This document shows positions 56,145-64,000 of a stretch of 64,000 nt of DNA, one piece after another. A program made the translations under genes and the position numbers. The notes under the pieces are model-generated. The model saw only the letters and a program-made list of their open reading frames with translations, had not been told where the DNA came from and searched no databases. Source of the stretch: Pseudogracilibacillus sp. (GTDB lineage: Bacteria > Bacillota > Bacilli > Bacillales > Amphibacillaceae); contig JAPFDT010000007.1 in the NCBI GenBank assembly GCA_026169815.1, positions 1-64,000 of the forward strand, written 5' to 3'. The stretch's first letter is position 1. Every line of letters starts with the position of its first letter.

Positions 56145-56915
56145 AGCTAACATTGCTTGTGATGCTTGAGTTAAGATGTTGTTCTTCGTGAACTCCATCA
56201 TTTCTTTCGCCATATCTGTATCTCTAATACGAGATTCAGCTGCTGTTAAGTTCTCAGAAGAAGCACCTAAGTTGTTAATTGTGTGTTCTAGACGGTTTTG
56301 GATTGCTCCAAGGTCTGCACGTTGAGTTGAGACTTGGTTAATTGCTTCTTGAATTGTCGTGATTGCAGCATCAGCCGCTTCTTGATTTGAAATATCTAAG
56401 CCCTCTACCCCAATTCCATCTGCACTCATTGCCTCGATTGAAACTTCAATTGCTTGTCCTTCATTTGCACCGATGTGGAAAACTTTATCTGTGAATTCTC
56501 CACCTAATAAGTTTTGCGTGTTAAATTCTGTTCTATCTGCAATATCATCAATTTCTGCAATTAATGCATCTAATTCAGATTGCATTGCCTCACGGTCAAC
56601 ATCGTCCATATTCGTATCGTTTGCTGACTGAACCGCAAGCTCATTCATACGTTGTAAAATTGAATGAGTTTCTTGTAAAGCACCTTCCGCAGTTTGAATT
56701 AAAGAAATTCCGTCTTGAGCATTCTTAGTTGCCATATCAAGACCTTTAATCTGTGCACGCATTTTTTCAGAAATAGCTAGTCCTGCTGCGTCGTCTCCTG
56801 CACGGTTAATTTTTAGTCCAGAAGATAACTTTTCTAATGAACTAGATACTGCGTTGTTGTTAGCACCTAATTGACGATGTGTATTAAGTGCTGAAATATT
56901 GTGATTAATAATCAT
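56100..56915 (-). CDS. hag: Flagellin (main copy), ORF continuing into the intron
   Basis: The 271-residue flagellin has intact N-terminal (MIINHNISALNTHRQLGANN) and C-terminal D0/D1 regions and a minimal centre. The unspliced frame ends in QAQQVPQGVLQLLQ at 56100. If the group I intron is spliced after 56145 the last 14 residues are replaced by those of exon 2 (55767-55723), with only two substitutions. Promoter (SigD, TAAA-N15-TCCGATAT) and a CsrA-like leader site indicate this is the main, regulated flagellin. Confidence 0.95.
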   Translation of the reverse strand: MIINHNISALNTHRQLGANNNAVSSSLEKLSSGLKINRAGDDAAGLAISEKMRAQIKGLDMATKNAQDGISLIQTAEGALQETHSILQRMNELAVQSANDTNMDDVDREAMQSELDALIAEIDDIADRTEFNTQNLLGGEFTDKVFHIGANEGQAIEVSIEAMSADGIGVEGLDISNQEAADAAITTIQEAINQVSTQRADLGAIQNRLEHTINNLGASSENLTAAESRIRDTDMAKEMMEFTKNNILTQASQAMLAQAQQVPQGVLQLLQ

Positions 56916-56948
56916 AATTAATCAACCTCCATGTTTTGTATTTGGGTC

Positions 56949-56960
56949 ACATCCTTGTGT
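56949..56960 (-). promoter_or_regulatory. CsrA-binding-like site in the flagellin leader
   Basis: On the minus strand ACACAAGGATGT matches 11 of 12 positions of the CsrA consensus RUACARGGAUGU. It sits in a small hairpin (GGG.CAC / GTG.CCC) with GGA in the loop, about 35 bases before the start codon. In B. subtilis CsrA represses hag through such leader sites and FliW relieves it. Confidence 0.65.
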
Positions 56961-57000
56961 CCCATTATTTTAAGAGGGCTTCTCTGCCGCTCTACTTACT

Positions 57001-57027
57001 ATATCGGAGTACTTTTAATATTGTTTA
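57001..57027 (-). promoter_or_regulatory. hag: SigD promoter of the main flagellin gene
   Basis: TAAA (57024-57027) and TCCGATAT (57001-57008) are separated by exactly 15 bases, matching the SigD consensus TAAA-N15-GCCGATAT in all but one position. Confidence 0.88.
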
Positions 57028-57265
57028 ACCTTTTTAAAAATTTTTTTTAATATTCGTCGTTATTTGTGTCTAAATTGTGAAGCAATACTCATTATTTGCG
57101 TTTAGATGTGAACCTTCTATTTATATGATACGTTTATTAAATAATGCGATTAAAGTTCATATTTTAAATGTTTTTTTAATTTCAATACTGTTTTGAAATT
57201 CTATCACACTTTGTCACATACGACTCATTAAACTATTTATTTTTAATTCCGATACACTAAATAGT

Positions 57266-59797
57266 ATGATTTTATCTCAATATAAAGGAGTGCTTACTAT
57301 CACAAGTTCCAAGTTAAATTTAAACCAAGATCAAATTAATCAAATGAAAAACATATCAGATACTCTAATAGAAGCAACAGAACATTTTTCGAAATATATA
57401 AAAGACAGAGAGCAGCTACAGAGCATTAACATCTTTAGCGCTATTGTAGAAGGATTTCAAGCAATACAAACAATGTACATTGCTTATAAAATCGAAGATA
57501 CTTCAATAATTACTAGAATTGAAAAAGATTTAATTGCTATCGGTAAAGAATTAGAAAATAATAATTTCCTGAAAACAGCTGAGATTATCCAATTCTCACT
57601 TATGCCAAGATTGAGGAAACTACATGGATCTTTCTCAACTTCTGCAAATAAGAAGACTATTACAATAGGAGTTTATCATGAAAAAGAAAATCCAAATTTA
57701 TTATATACTAAGGAACGTATTAATGCGTTAAATAAAGAAAGTGTGCGCCAACACACTACATTGATTTATTTTTCAGCTGAAGGTGTTGACTTTGAAAATA
57801 AAAAAATCCAAGGCCTTACATTTACAGATAATGAATGGCAAGAAATAGAAGCGGACTTCCCAGACGTTGTTAATAATACCGATGCAACAAATAGACATCA
57901 ACAAAGTATAACAGAACGAAAACTGCGTCGAATGATACCTTTTACTAGTTTCCATGTTGGGAATAAATTTTATCTCCCTAGAGTAATGGTTAAACATAGG
58001 CAATTTGCTAACCTTTTAGTTCCTTTTAAAATGGTTAGAAACAAACAGATTGTTTATGATTATTTAGAACAAGAAAAAATCGTTGTAGCTAAACCTATTT
58101 TAGGTGCTCGAGGTGAAAGCATCTACTTTATTCAAAAGAAAGGTAATCGTTTCACAGTAACGGATCACCGAATCGAACGAATTTATAACAAAGAAAAATT
58201 TGACGGATGGATTGACCAAGTATTATTGAGACAAAAATTCAGCTATATGGTACAACGATATGTAGATTGCCGTACAAAGGATAGAGAACCATATGATATT
58301 CGTGCACATATGCAGAAGAATGAACATAACGAATGGCAAATCACTAGAATTTATCCTCGAATTGGAAGTAAAGAAAGTATTCTTAGTAACATCAGTCGTG
58401 GAGGACGTACGCAAGAATTGACTGAATTTCTTATCACTCAATTTGGAAAGAATATCGGAAAAACCTACGATGAAAAATTACGTACTTTATCAGTTGATTT
58501 GACAAATTATTTAGATCGTATTCACAACTTTTCACTTGATGAACTTGGACTTGATTTGGCTATAGATAACACTGGACGCTTTTGGTTGCATGAAGCTAAT
58601 AACGGACCTCAAACAACCTATCATGAAGAAGAACGGGCTGTAAACATGATTGGTTATGCAAAATATATAGCAAAAAACGGAATTGTAAAATCCAATCAAT
58701 TTACTTTAGAAAAAGGACAATTCAATGCTAAAACAAGCGATTTACCTTTTGCAGATGTAGATGAACGATATCGAATTGGGATGTTAAAGAACAATAATGA
58801 TGATGAAGAATTAGCTATTGCATGTGCTTATGTTGCTCATTATGAAAATGTGCAATATTATACATTTTCACCTAAAGACATTGATTACAACGAAATGCTT
58901 ATTAAGGGAAGATTTTATGAGAGCAATAAATGGATTGAAAAAATTGTAGAGTATCCCGATGTTATTTATGACCGTTTTCGTTTACGTGGAGTAAAGCAAT
59001 TTAATAATGTCTATGAAGAATTAGAAGGAATACCTTTTAATAATGAGTTTTATGGTAATTCTATTAGTAAATTGGAAGTGTACGATAAATTGAGGGAGAC
59101 AGGTAAAGTAGATGATGTACTTATCCCTTATAAAAAGGTGGAAGATTTTAATGATATTCTACAATTTATTAATCAATACCATCAAGTTATTGTAAAACCA
59201 AAAGTAAGCTCATTTGCAGAAGGAGTTCATTATATTTCTTTGTCGGAAAGTGATAATTATCTAGTTGCAGACAAGCATGATAAGCAAGAATATAGTAGAG
59301 TCGCATTGCAAAAGCTATTTAACGGCTTCATGAAAAGTCACGAGTTAATAGTACAACAATATATCCCTTCTCGCACGATAGATGATGCGCCTTTTGATAT
59401 ACGTGTTCATTTAATGAAAGACGATGATAATAAATGGGCTTTGGTAAATTTATTCCCCAGAATAGGGGTTAATTATGTTGCCTCAACAGGGCTTTTTGAT
59501 GGTAGTTATAGAGGTGAGTTTATAGGGTTAATCAAAAGAAACTTCCCTAAGCAAGATCCCGAAACTATTAAGAATAAAATTAAAAAAACAACACTGGAAA
59601 TATCTCATATATTTGAAACGCTGTATGAAAATTCCTTTAATGAGATTGCGTTTGACATAGCTTTAGATGAAGAATGTAAACCACTTTTATTCGAATTAAA
59701 TGTCAATAAACCAGGTATATTAAATTATGAATTCGATATCGCTAGGCACGCTATTCCTAATGCTATCTACATGGCTAAACAGGTAAAAACGAAATAA
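57266..59797 (+). CDS. Double YheC/YheD-type ATP-grasp protein
   Basis: The 843-residue protein contains two YheC/YheD ATP-grasp modules in tandem. The first is at about 130-475, with VVAKPILGARGESIYFI, PYDIRAHMQKNEHNEW and LDLAIDNTGRFWLHEANNGP. The second is at about 490-840, with VIVKPKVSSFAEGVHYI, PFDIRVHLMKDDDNKW and FDIALDEECKPLLFELNVNK. A helical N-terminal domain precedes them. YheC and YheD are spore-coat-associated proteins in Bacillus. The reaction is unknown. The ATG at 57266 has no ribosome site, whereas AAAGGAG at 57284-57290 is 8 bases before an ATC codon (57299), so the true start is unclear. Confidence 0.85.
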   Translation: MILSQYKGVLTITSSKLNLNQDQINQMKNISDTLIEATEHFSKYIKDREQLQSINIFSAIVEGFQAIQTMYIAYKIEDTSIITRIEKDLIAIGKELENNNFLKTAEIIQFSLMPRLRKLHGSFSTSANKKTITIGVYHEKENPNLLYTKERINALNKESVRQHTTLIYFSAEGVDFENKKIQGLTFTDNEWQEIEADFPDVVNNTDATNRHQQSITERKLRRMIPFTSFHVGNKFYLPRVMVKHRQFANLLVPFKMVRNKQIVYDYLEQEKIVVAKPILGARGESIYFIQKKGNRFTVTDHRIERIYNKEKFDGWIDQVLLRQKFSYMVQRYVDCRTKDREPYDIRAHMQKNEHNEWQITRIYPRIGSKESILSNISRGGRTQELTEFLITQFGKNIGKTYDEKLRTLSVDLTNYLDRIHNFSLDELGLDLAIDNTGRFWLHEANNGPQTTYHEEERAVNMIGYAKYIAKNGIVKSNQFTLEKGQFNAKTSDLPFADVDERYRIGMLKNNNDDEELAIACAYVAHYENVQYYTFSPKDIDYNEMLIKGRFYESNKWIEKIVEYPDVIYDRFRLRGVKQFNNVYEELEGIPFNNEFYGNSISKLEVYDKLRETGKVDDVLIPYKKVEDFNDILQFINQYHQVIVKPKVSSFAEGVHYISLSESDNYLVADKHDKQEYSRVALQKLFNGFMKSHELIVQQYIPSRTIDDAPFDIRVHLMKDDDNKWALVNLFPRIGVNYVASTGLFDGSYRGEFIGLIKRNFPKQDPETIKNKIKKTTLEISHIFETLYENSFNEIAFDIALDEECKPLLFELNVNKPGILNYEFDIARHAIPNAIYMAKQVKTK

Positions 59798-60538
59798 TAT
59801 CAGTGTTATTTCGTGACATAAACAATATAATATTTAGTTCTAATACATCATGATAGTTAGTAGGTATTAGTAGTTAACTTCTAATCCACTAGAAAAACTC
59901 CTATTATCTAATTATTTATATTTTATTATATTCAACACAAATATTTATCTATTATTTTATAGCCTCTCGATTATAATTGTAATAATTTGTTAATATATCT
60001 ATTTTTGCTTCAATTATTCGAGTGGCTATTTTATATATAGGTTTTAATGTAGTTAATCTAACCACTAATAAACTAGTTTATTCATGTCATTTGATTCTTA
60101 AAACCTATATTCTCATTCTTTCTTGTCCATTAGTTTATTTTATATTAAAAGCTTTTCATTTAAACCTTCGTGTAATTTCCGCTATTTATTGAATCATTTT
60201 AATCGTACCATCATTTTTTAATGATTATCAATTAAATTTTTGTTTCTTCTTTCATTCACTTTGCTAAGTTGAACTTACTTATCTTCTAATAATTGAATAA
60301 TTTTATTTGTATAACAAAGATATTATCAAACAACATTAATTTATTCAGCATCAGATTTTTTAAAATTCTTAAATTCGCTTTTATTATATCTTGATTATTT
60401 TCTCCTTTAATCATTTATTACTATTTCATTCTAACTAAACTTTCACCATAATTTAGGTAAAATTAATAATAACTGGATATTTAATCATAAACAATTCCAC
60501 TAATTCTCATCATTCCACTATACAGCTACACACCCAAA
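59798..60538. other. AT-rich gene-free region
   Basis: About 740 bases of strongly AT-rich sequence with stops in every frame and no tandem repeats, terminator pairs or RNA motif that I can identify. It separates the ATP-grasp gene from the end of the convergent ABC operon. It may be a decayed gene, but no recognisable peptide remains. Confidence 0.5.
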
Positions 60539-60568
60539 AAGGTAGAAGACCCAAAGCCCTCCTACCTT
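60539..60568 (-). terminator. Terminator of the YknWXYZ-like operon
   Basis: AAGGTAG (60539-60545) pairs with CTACCTT (60562-60568); TTTTTGGG follows on the minus strand. Confidence 0.75.
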
Positions 60569-60591
60569 AAATTAATTTTAACTCTACCTAT

Positions 60592-61803
60592 TTATTCATA
60601 CCTCAACGATTCTATCGGATCTAATCTCGATGCTTTGTTTGCTGGTAATAATCCAAATACTACTCCGATTAACATGGAGAATAGTATTCCTCCTACAATA
60701 ACTGGCAGTGATACTAATGGTTGCCAGCCGGCGAAGTGGGAAACTAATAAAGCTGTGCCGCTTCCTAGTGCCATTCCAATTAGGCCGCCGATTAATGTGA
60801 GTGTCATAGCTTCGACGAGGAATTGGAATAAGATTTGTCCTCGTGTTGCGCCGAGTGACATGCGGACGCCAATTTCGCGTGTTCGTTCTGTGACGGAGAC
60901 GAGCATGATGTTCATAACGCCGATTCCACCAACTAGTAGTGAGACGCCTGCGATACTACTAATAATAATCGTCATAATTCTTGTAATCTTTCCGATGCCG
61001 TCTGCGATTTCTTCCATGTTTAAAATTTGATAGGCGTCATCTTTTTCATGGAATGTATTTAACATCGCAGCTGCCTTTTCACCGGCGATTTCTAATTCAT
61101 CTGCGCTGTTTGCTTTGATGGACACTTCAGTTATCGCTGTATCAGCGAAGACAGTTTGCCATGTGTTCATTGGGATGTAGGCGCTGTTCATACTGAGGCC
61201 GAAAAAATTGTCTTCTGCTTCTAGGATGCCGACAATTTCGATTGGCTGGTTATTCATGTACACGACTGTGCCTAATAATTCGCTTGCATCTTTCTCTTCC
61301 CCATCTTCGAATAATTCGTCTTTCATCTCTTCACTGACGATAGCGGCACGTGATCCGCCGAGAAAATCTGCTGCGACGAGATTTCTACCGTGTGCAATTT
61401 CTAATCCATGTACGTCGATATATGCTTGGTTAATGCCTATAACCATACTTTCGGTTGATTCTTGTTGATAGCGGACATTCGTTGATTCCGTACTGGATGA
61501 AACGACTTTTTCTATTTCTGGAATCGATTCAATCATATCGATATCTGTTTGAGTAAAGGCATCCTCATACAATATAGAAGGGTCTGCTTCGATTTCTTCA
61601 TCTGATGGCATGTACATGAGTTCGATTGTATTTGCTTCGCCGGAGAACATTGACTTTAATACTGCTTCTCCGCCTTGACCAATCGCAACGACAGCAATAA
61701 CGGAACCGACGCCGATAATAATGCCTAACATCGTTAATATCGAACGTAATTTATGGGCAAAAAGGGAGGAGAATGCCATTTTAATACTTTCAAATATACT
61801 CAA
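60592..61803 (-). CDS. yknZ: MacB/FtsX-type ABC transporter permease (YknZ-like)
   Basis: The 403-residue permease has an N-terminal helix (LRSILTMLGIIIGVGSVIAV), an extracellular MacB core domain (about 45-260) and three C-terminal helices in the FtsX domain (VMNIMLVSVTERTREIGVRM). Its start overlaps the ATPase stop by four bases. With the adaptor and ATPase it forms a MacAB-like complex. In B. subtilis YknWXYZ protects against the SdpC toxin. Confidence 0.9.
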   Translation of the reverse strand: MSIFESIKMAFSSLFAHKLRSILTMLGIIIGVGSVIAVVAIGQGGEAVLKSMFSGEANTIELMYMPSDEEIEADPSILYEDAFTQTDIDMIESIPEIEKVVSSSTESTNVRYQQESTESMVIGINQAYIDVHGLEIAHGRNLVAADFLGGSRAAIVSEEMKDELFEDGEEKDASELLGTVVYMNNQPIEIVGILEAEDNFFGLSMNSAYIPMNTWQTVFADTAITEVSIKANSADELEIAGEKAAAMLNTFHEKDDAYQILNMEEIADGIGKITRIMTIIISSIAGVSLLVGGIGVMNIMLVSVTERTREIGVRMSLGATRGQILFQFLVEAMTLTLIGGLIGMALGSGTALLVSHFAGWQPLVSLPVIVGGILFSMLIGVVFGLLPANKASRLDPIESLRYE

Positions 61804-62621
61804 TGTGTTGCCTCCTCTTCTCCTTTGGTGCCATCATCTGTTTCTGTCTCTTCAAATACGTCCTCTAAATTAACAAAATTTCCACGCTCGTTGTTTTGTT
61901 CTGCTGAATCATGTTTTGTACGTAATTTTTCTAATGCTTCGTGTCCGACAACTTCATCTGCCGATGTGAGTTCACCGTCACGGACAAATACAGTACGCTC
62001 GGCATAGCTTGCGACTTCCGCTTCGTGTGTGACTAAGATAACGGTCGTACCTTCTTTATTTAATAAGGTAAACATATCCATAATTTGTTCGCCCGTTTTC
62101 GTATCAAGTGCGCCTGTCGGTTCGTCGGCTAAAATAATGCTCGGTTCATTGACAATCGAACGGGCGATGGCGACACGTTGTTTTTGTCCGCCGGAAAGTT
62201 CATTTGGTAAATGATTCATTCTATCTTTTAATCCAACTTTATCTAAGGCATCTTCTGCTCGTTCGATGCGTTCTTTTTTCCCAATGCCCGCATAAATCAT
62301 CGGTAACTCGACATTTTGTAGTGCGGTTAATCGTGGCAACAACTGAAACTGTTGGAAGACAAAACCGATAGATTGATTCCGCACACCGGCAAGTTCCTTT
62401 TCATTATAATCGGATACTAATTTTTTCTGTAAATGATATTCTCCTGATGTCGGTTTATCTAAGCAGCCGATAATGTTCATGAGCGTTGATTTTCCCGAAC
62501 CAGATGGACCCATAATCGCGACAAATTCCCCTTGTTCAATCGTTAAATGAATATCTTTTAAGACGACGAGGTCTTCACCTGCGACGAGATAACTTTTGAC
62601 GATATTATGTAGCTCGATCAT
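61800..62621 (-). CDS. yknY: ABC transporter ATP-binding protein (YknY-like)
   Basis: The 273-residue ATPase of the MacB/LolD group has Walker [11 protein letters not shown] (about 39-48), the Q-loop [10 protein letters not shown], signature [14 protein letters not shown], Walker [13 protein letters not shown] and switch HEAEVAS. It is about 40 residues longer than usual, with a charged C-terminal tail ([20 protein letters not shown]-like region). The start overlaps the adaptor stop by four bases. Confidence 0.92.
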   Translation of the reverse strand: MIELHNIVKSYLVAGEDLVVLKDIHLTIEQGEFVAIMGPSGSGKSTLMNIIGCLDKPTSGEYHLQKKLVSDYNEKELAGVRNQSIGFVFQQFQLLPRLTALQNVELPMIYAGIGKKERIERAEDALDKVGLKDRMNHLPNELSGGQKQRVAIARSIVNEPSIILADEPTGALDTKTGEQIMDMFTLLNKEGTTVILVTHEAEVASYAERTVFVRDGELTSADEVVGHEALEKLRTKHDSAEQNNERGNFVNLEDVFEETETDDGTKGEEEATH

Positions 62622-63718
62622 TTGACGTTCACTTCCATTCCAGGAGTGATGTCGCTTACGTTCGTAATAATGACGTCATCATCTGCTGAAATACCGTCCT
62701 TAATTTCCATTTTCTCTGTATCAACTGCACCAACTTTTACATCGACTCGTTTCGCTTTTCCATCTTGAACAATATAAACATAATTGGCGTCATCTTCTTG
62801 TTGGACAGCTGCGATTGGTAATGTATCTACTTCTTCTTTGCTCGTAATAATGTCAATTAACATATTAAAACCAGGCTTTAAATCAATTTTCTCATCTAAT
62901 GTGACACGAATTGGATAAACGACACTATCTTCTCCTGCCTCCATCCCCATTGTGCTATCTTCTTCTGGTAAATCGCCAATATAACTTACTTTCCCTGTCC
63001 ATTCTTCATCAGCAACAGCATCAGACGTTAAAGTGACAGACTGATCTTTTTTAATGTTTAACGTTTCATATTCGGAAATCGTTCCTTCAACGACGAGATT
63101 ATTTAATGAACCAATACGAATAATTGCTTGCTCACTAGCTTCTCCTTGGGAACTTACTTTTTCGTTTACAGATAAAATTGTACCTTTGACATCGGATGTG
63201 ACGGTTAAGTCAGCCTGTTCTGTCTCAATGGATTCTTTTTGTAAATTTGCTTGCTCTAATTCAATGTTAGCAAGTTGATGTTGCATACTAATTTGATCAT
63301 GTTCTTCTTGTAATATGTCGTTATCCTTGTCTTTATCAAGCTCTTTATCGATTTTCTCATGTTCTTTTCGCAGCTTTTCTACTTCTAACGCTGCAGAACG
63401 TATTTGTAAGTCGTTTTGCTTTTTATCTAAGGCTAACTGTTGATTACTATAACGTATGAGTGAATCGCCCTTCTTAATCTTGTCGCCTTCTTTTACTAAA
63501 ATTTCATCCACTTCACCTTTTTCTGGTTGGAAATAGACGTATTGTTCTTTTTCTAATTTTAAGGTTCCAGGTGTCATCACCGTTTCTGCCATCGTTTCCT
63601 GCTTTAAGGACGCTGTTTCAACGGAGAGCATTTTTTTACTCTGTTGTTGCCATATATTGATGCCGAGAAATAAGACGACAAGCACAATGACACCAATAAT
63701 GATCCATTTCTTTTTCAT
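62618..63718 (-). CDS. yknX: Membrane-fusion / HlyD-type efflux adaptor (YknX-like)
   Basis: The 366-residue protein has an N-terminal membrane helix (WIIIGVIVLVVLFLGINIWQ), a split biotinyl-lipoyl domain, a long helical hairpin (about 105-170), a beta-barrel and a membrane-proximal domain. This is the MacA/YknX adaptor linking the ABC pump to the outside of the membrane in Gram-positive bacteria. It starts three bases after the upstream Yip1 gene. Confidence 0.9.
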   Translation of the reverse strand: MKKKWIIIGVIVLVVLFLGINIWQQQSKKMLSVETASLKQETMAETVMTPGTLKLEKEQYVYFQPEKGEVDEILVKEGDKIKKGDSLIRYSNQQLALDKKQNDLQIRSAALEVEKLRKEHEKIDKELDKDKDNDILQEEHDQISMQHQLANIELEQANLQKESIETEQADLTVTSDVKGTILSVNEKVSSQGEASEQAIIRIGSLNNLVVEGTISEYETLNIKKDQSVTLTSDAVADEEWTGKVSYIGDLPEEDSTMGMEAGEDSVVYPIRVTLDEKIDLKPGFNMLIDIITSKEEVDTLPIAAVQQEDDANYVYIVQDGKAKRVDVKVGAVDTEKMEIKDGISADDDVIITNVSDITPGMEVNVK

Positions 63719-63721
63719 TAT

Positions 63722-64000
63722 TTACATCCCTTCAAATAGCTCTAATACAACTGCAGATCCGACCGCGAACCCTAATGTGATAAGGAAAAATACGATGACA
63801 ATTCCCCATGATAATCCTTTGGAAAGTTTAGCGACAACTTGGAGGCCAATCGCAGTAATAATCATGCCCCAAATCGTAAAGATTTCCAGCGATGATAAAA
63901 TCGCACCTAACACGCCGTCAGCTCCAACAATGGAATTTAAACTCGTTAAATATACTTCAGGATCTGGATTCGTCATACCAAAAAAGCCAATCGCATTAAC
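63722..64000 (-). CDS. yknW: Yip1-domain membrane protein (YknW-like), 5' end outside window
   Basis: The C-terminal 92 codons of a polytopic membrane protein are present; the frame is open to the window edge (VNAIGFFGMTNPDPEVYLTS...). Three hydrophobic helices and the position directly before the adaptor match YknW, the Yip1-family subunit that helps assemble YknXYZ in B. subtilis. Confidence 0.8.
   Translation of the reverse strand, partial: VNAIGFFGMTNPDPEVYLTSLNSIVGADGVLGAILSSLEIFTIWGMIITAIGLQVVAKLSKGLSWGIVIVFFLITLGFAVGSAVVLELFEGM

Overview
The window is chromosomal DNA from a low-GC, Gram-positive, endospore-forming, flagellated member of the Bacillaceae. The evidence is strong AGGAGG ribosome sites, a complete argCJBD-carB-argF block, dpaA (dipicolinate for spores), a spore-associated YheC/YheD-type protein, YtxJ (bacillithiol), CtaB, SigD-type flagellin promoters and a yknWXYZ-type ABC operon. 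A BCCT osmolyte transporter and an NhaC-type Na+/H+ antiporter fit a salt- or alkali-tolerant life. The genus cannot be fixed from the sequence alone.

Layout. 1-9.4 kb: a cyclophilin lipoprotein, a DMT transporter, an unusual uracil-DNA-glycosylase-like protein, a TcaA-like lipoprotein and small metabolic genes (flavin monooxygenase, D-threonine-aldolase-like enzyme, CutC, HAD phosphatase). 9.4-18.6 kb: the arginine operon on the minus strand, with carA missing and two palindromic intergenic elements between argB and argD. 18.8-35.3 kb: hydrolase, asparaginase, a CoA-transferase with a cre site, an orphan purC, two zinc-ribbon membrane proteins, ctaB, dpaA without dpaB, and transporters. 35.6-43.15 kb: a complete type II-A CRISPR-Cas locus: tracrRNA on the minus strand, then cas9-cas1-cas2-csn2-like, then an array of 18 full repeats plus a truncated one. 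43.2-57 kb: DNA repair and redox genes, two flagellin genes (one followed by a group I intron), and a decay-rich stretch with SEC-C, SWIM and HIRAN gene remnants, a duplicated Rpn nuclease tail and a free-standing LAGLIDADG endonuclease. 57-64 kb: a fused double YheC/YheD ATP-grasp protein, an AT-rich gene-free stretch and a YknWXYZ-like efflux operon cut by the window end.

Cross-cutting features. Three loci carry tandem 20-bp repeats that share a GGGAGAGCAA core but differ in the other half of the unit. Each lies 3' of a gene with the core on that gene's sense strand, and the largest array ends in a terminator that uses its last core copy. The strongest leads are these arrays, the flagellin gene whose group I intron is flanked by two versions of the same 14-residue C-terminus, and the CRISPR locus with its divergent fourth gene and antisense tracrRNA.
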